DNA of 7,594 bases, from NCBI GenBank assembly GCA_013694845.1, contig JACDBQ010000293.1, forward strand, positions 1 through 7,594, in the 5' to 3' direction. Within the stretch, counting starts at the first letter, position 1; each line of letters starts with the position of its first letter. The notes beneath the pieces are model-generated. The model was given only the letters and a program-made list of their open reading frames with translations, made no database searches and had not been told where the DNA came from. The DNA comes from Acidobacteriota bacterium. Its GTDB lineage: Bacteria; Acidobacteriota; Vicinamibacteria; Vicinamibacterales; 2-12-FULL-66-21. Below, piece after piece: positions 5,478-7,594 of this stretch. The position numbers and the translations under genes were made by a program.

Positions 5478-6715
5478 TAAAATCTCCCCCGGCCTATCCA
5501 GCGGCCGATCGTGCCGCTGTTGATCGTCACATCGGTCACGTCACCCCACCCGGCAGACGGGTTCCCTCCGCAATGGCCGCCGATCACATCGATGATGTAG
5601 ACGTCGGTGCTGTTCTCGGATGTGCCCCTGCCGTAGTGGTAGTCGACAACATCCTTGGACGGGTCATTGCCGTTGCCGCGTTTTCCGTTGTAGCCCCAGC
5701 GAGTGTCGTACTGCCGCAGGGCATCGACGACGCGATCCAGGAACTCCCACGTGCCGCCGTCGTCCTGACAGGAGTTGCGCAGCGCGTTCGGGAACTGCGA
5801 GGCGATCTGCTGGACAACCGATGCCCCATAGCCGGGCAACGGCAGCCGCTGGCCGGCGGCTGGGTCGGGGGTGCGGAAGTTCCCCCCGGGCGCGGGCGGG
5901 AGGCCACCGCCGCCGCCACCACCTCCTCCAGGTCCGGGTGCCGCCGCCGCCCCCGTGCGGAAACTCTGGGTTGCCGATGGCGCGCTGGTGGTTGCTCCGC
6001 TGGTGGCGTATGCGCGCCAATAGAAGATCGTGCTCGCCGCGAGCTCCGGCGTGGTCAGAGCGGTTCGCCCGGTTTCGCTTCGGAGTGTGCGGACCGTCCA
6101 CACGATGTTCGTAAATGGCTCGTTGGTGGACACCAGGAAGACGATCTCGATGTCCCCTGGCCGACCCTGGACGCTGCCGTTGTCCACGGTCAGCCGGACG
6201 GAGCGGGTGGTCAGTGTTTCTCCACCCGTCGGCCCATACGGCGTCGGCGCGCCAAGGAAAACCGGGACGACCAGGTCGAAGTGCGCGACGGATGAGTATT
6301 CGCTCGAGTTGGCGCCGTCTTCAGCCCGGACACGCCAGTAATAGGTGCGGTCAGCATCCAGCTTCGCGTCGACGACCAGCGACATCTGCTGCCCCTCGGA
6401 GGGAAGCACCTTGGGATTGAAGTACACCCGCTGCGCGAACTCCCGGTCGACCGCCATTTCTACCGAGTACCACAATGACCGCACCCCGTTGGTCGTCGAC
6501 TGTTCCCAGGTCAGCCGTAGCGGCTCGGTATTCGAGATATTGTTGCCGTGCGTCGGCGACTTCACCCCCGGTGCCGTTATCCCGATCCCAGCGATCGGCC
6601 CCGCCACGTTCGGACTCGTCGGGGTTTCGCTCTTGGTCGCTTCGCAACCCGCGGCAACGACGGCTGCCAGAACGGCCGCGGAGAGCCTTGTAATCGTGCG
6701 AATCTTTTTAGTCAT
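5477..6715 (-). CDS. Lipoprotein C: two FnIII-like domains, polyglycine linker, unknown C-terminal domain (copy C)
   Basis: I choose ATG at 6715, giving 412 residues. It starts MTKKIRTITRLSAAVLAAVV then AAGC, a lipoprotein signal with lipidated Cys24. An in-frame TTG at 6778 would bury this signal behind 21 residues. Residues about 45-148 are a first FnIII-like domain (DADRTYYWRVRAEDG near 120-134). Residues about 153-254 are a second (STIFYWRAYATSG near 228-240). An Ala/Pro/Gly linker with nine consecutive glycines (residues 263-271) leads to the shared domain at 280-412: RLPLPGYG, Cys316, TWEFLD, DTRWGYNGKRGNGNDPS, VYIID, GGHCGG with Cys382, and GRWIGRGRF as the exact C-terminus. It is the closest relative of lipoprotein A. 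No clear Shine-Dalgarno precedes the chosen start. The gene lies 105 bases downstream of a flippase-like gene on the same strand. Its cellular role is unknown; the extended modular stalk suggests the terminal domain is held away from the membrane. Confidence 0.92.
   Translation of the reverse strand: MTKKIRTITRLSAAVLAAVVAAGCEATKSETPTSPNVAGPIAGIGITAPGVKSPTHGNNISNTEPLRLTWEQSTTNGVRSLWYSVEMAVDREFAQRVYFNPKVLPSEGQQMSLVVDAKLDADRTYYWRVRAEDGANSSEYSSVAHFDLVVPVFLGAPTPYGPTGGETLTTRSVRLTVDNGSVQGRPGDIEIVFLVSTNEPFTNIVWTVRTLRSETGRTALTTPELAASTIFYWRAYATSGATTSAPSATQSFRTGAAAAPGPGGGGGGGGGLPPAPGGNFRTPDPAAGQRLPLPGYGASVVQQIASQFPNALRNSCQDDGGTWEFLDRVVDALRQYDTRWGYNGKRGNGNDPSKDVVDYHYGRGTSENSTDVYIIDVIGGHCGGNPSAGWGDVTDVTINSGTIGRWIGRGRF
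5480..5878 (-). repeat. Unknown C-terminal domain, copy C (coding paralogous repeat)
   Basis: Residues 280-412 of lipoprotein C, aligned by hand to copy A with two single-residue gaps and about two thirds identity. It has the fullest form of the motif set and would make the best seed for a profile search. The domain ends exactly at the stop codon. Confidence 0.85.
5903..5929 (-). repeat. GGN codon repeat encoding nine glycines
   Basis: Nine consecutive glycine codons (GGA, GGT and GGC mixed) lie inside the linker of lipoprotein C between its second FnIII-like domain and the shared C-terminal domain. The flanking residues are Ala/Pro-rich. It acts as a flexible hinge, and its length could vary between strains by slippage, although the mixed codons lower that chance. 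Confidence 0.8.
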
Positions 6716-6820
6716 GGCGTTTTGCGAGACGAACGGCGGCGTTAGCGGCGCCCGGGTGTCTGTGAATTTCCCTAACAATCGCTATCGGCCGTTCACTGAT
6801 CGTCGAACAGGGTTGCCGGC
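6716..6820 (-). promoter_or_regulatory. Intergenic leader upstream of lipoprotein C
   Basis: These 105 bases lie between the stop of the flippase-like gene (TAG at 6823-6821) and the lipoprotein C start. The centre is less GC-rich than its surroundings, around TTGTTAGGGAAATTCACAG on the minus strand (6778-6760). No convincing -10/-35 pair, hairpin or Shine-Dalgarno is visible. The gene may have its own promoter here or be read through from upstream. Confidence 0.25.
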
Positions 6821-7594
6821 CTACGACTTGACCCCGGAGGGCGGCGAGGGTCGGCCGCGGCGCAGCAGGAACACCGCGCCGCCGGTCAGGGAAAACAACA
6901 TGATCAGCGCGGCGCTCCCGAGCGAGAGCGTCAGCGCCGAGCCGACGTTCAAGCCGAGGCTCGCGAAAAAGAACGCGAACACCGCCTCACGTACGCCGAA
7001 CCCGTTGATCGAGACGGGAACCATCTGCACCGCCAGGCTGACGGGCACAACCACCGACGCGGCCATCAACGGCAAGGGCACCGAAAGGCTGAGCGCCGCG
7101 AACATGTAGAACACGACGAGCAGGCCCTGGACAGCGAGCGCGCCGGCAAAGGCTACCGCAAGCCGCCGCGGTTCCTCGGCAAAGCGGGCGATCGCCCCCA
7201 GCAGATTCAACAGCCTCGCCTGGATACCCTCACCCCGCCCGCCCGCGGCCCGATGCATGATCCGCGCGAAGTGCTCCGGGAATCGCAGGACGAACAGCAA
7301 GGCGGCGAGCACACCGACCAGGCAGATCCAGATGTAACCGACGCCTGTCAACGGGATCCCGGCGACCGTGGCAAGCGCGGACGCCCCCGCCGCTACCGCG
7401 AGGAGGGCGATCAAGCCCAGGACCCGATCGATGAGGACGATGGTCGTCGCGACCGTCTTGGACCCCGCGTACGGGGCGGTGTCGGCGACCCGTACGACAT
7501 CACCCCCGATATTGCTGGGGAAAAAATTGTTGAAAAATGTTGCGACAAGAAAGGAGTTCGTCAAAAGTCCGAAGCCAACCGGGATGCTCTGCAC
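6821..7594 (-). CDS. Second flippase-like membrane protein, UPF0104/LPG_synthase_TM family (5' end cut by window edge)
   Basis: 257 residues are visible and the N-terminus lies beyond the right edge. The GTG at the edge is probably an internal valine codon. Compared with the homologue at 1194-2135, about 65-70 residues are missing before the first landmark. The landmarks are canonical: NNFFPSNIGGDVVRVAD (residues 22-38), IDRVLGL (55-61), and QMVPVSINGFGVREAVFAFF (190-209), followed by two final membrane segments and a basic tail (LLRRGRPSPPSGVKS). Members of this family sit in the inner membrane and are common in glycan, lipid and lipoteichoic-type loci; the biochemical role is usually inferred, not shown. 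This copy keeps the GGD and GFG-x-RE motifs that the other copy has altered, so the two are probably not interchangeable. The downstream neighbour on the same strand is lipoprotein C. Confidence 0.92.
   Translation of the reverse strand: MQSIPVGFGLLTNSFLVATFFNNFFPSNIGGDVVRVADTAPYAGSKTVATTIVLIDRVLGLIALLAVAAGASALATVAGIPLTGVGYIWICLVGVLAALLFVLRFPEHFARIMHRAAGGRGEGIQARLLNLLGAIARFAEEPRRLAVAFAGALAVQGLLVVFYMFAALSLSVPLPLMAASVVVPVSLAVQMVPVSINGFGVREAVFAFFFASLGLNVGSALTLSLGSAALIMLFSLTGGAVFLLRRGRPSPPSGVKS

Noticed and set aside
2881..5878. Assignment of the shared domain as NlpC/P60-like cysteine peptidase from its Cys...His order
   Set aside because: The second cysteine is equally invariant, no Asp-Cys-Ser/Gly-type nucleophile motif is present, and the His sits in HCG. 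A disulfide is the simpler reading.
5456..6295. Plus-strand 279-codon frame opposite lipoprotein C
   Set aside because: It is the antisense shadow of the shared domain. Similar antisense frames occur opposite copy A, which follows from the shared coding sequence and does not indicate a second gene.
6716..6778. Upstream TTG start for lipoprotein C
   Set aside because: It would place 21 extra residues before a well-formed lipoprotein signal peptide, has no Shine-Dalgarno, and uses a rare start codon.
6345..7109. Plus-strand 254-codon frame spanning lipoprotein C, the intergenic gap and the second flippase-like gene
   Set aside because: It crosses two real genes on the other strand and has no coherent protein features.

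Overview
The window is GC-rich DNA from a Gram-negative (diderm) bacterium. It encodes three secreted proteins with lipoprotein-type signal peptides, an outer-membrane beta-barrel, and inner-membrane proteins of the kind that build surface glycans or lipids. The base composition, the FnIII and Ig-like lipoprotein modules and the glycine-rich linker suggest Acidobacteriota (for example Vicinamibacteria). That is an impression, because no rRNA or marker gene is present.

Layout. (1) Positions 1-3732, minus strand: a tight four-gene unit read from right to left. It holds lipoprotein A, a class I SAM methyltransferase, a flippase-like (UPF0104/LPG_synthase_TM) membrane protein, and a polytopic GT-C-like membrane protein cut by the left edge. 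The junctions are a 5-nt gap and two 4-nt start/stop overlaps, so the genes are almost certainly cotranscribed and translationally coupled. (2) Positions 3733-3864: a divergent intergenic region. (3) Positions 3865-5440, plus strand: a two-gene unit of a beta-barrel outer-membrane protein and lipoprotein B, separated by 7 nt. (4) Positions 5440-5477: an unusual palindromic element that fills the whole gap between two convergent stop codons. (5) Positions 5477-6715, minus strand: lipoprotein C. (6) Positions 6821-7594, minus strand: a second flippase-like protein, cut by the right edge.

The main discovery is that the three lipoproteins share the same roughly 130-residue C-terminal domain, which I do not recognise. 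It has two invariant cysteines, an invariant His-Cys-Gly, and an Asp-Thr-Arg-Trp-Gly-Tyr-Asn core. It is joined to different N-terminal modules: one FnIII-like domain in A, one BIG2-like domain in B, and two FnIII-like domains plus a polyglycine linker in C. The copies sit beside two flippase-like proteins, a methyltransferase, a GT-C-like protein and an outer-membrane barrel. My working picture is a cell-envelope locus that makes or exports a lipid-linked glycan and displays a small family of cell-surface or periplasmic lipoproteins. The functional link is inferred from gene order only. I saw no tRNA, rRNA, CRISPR array, insertion sequence or riboswitch.
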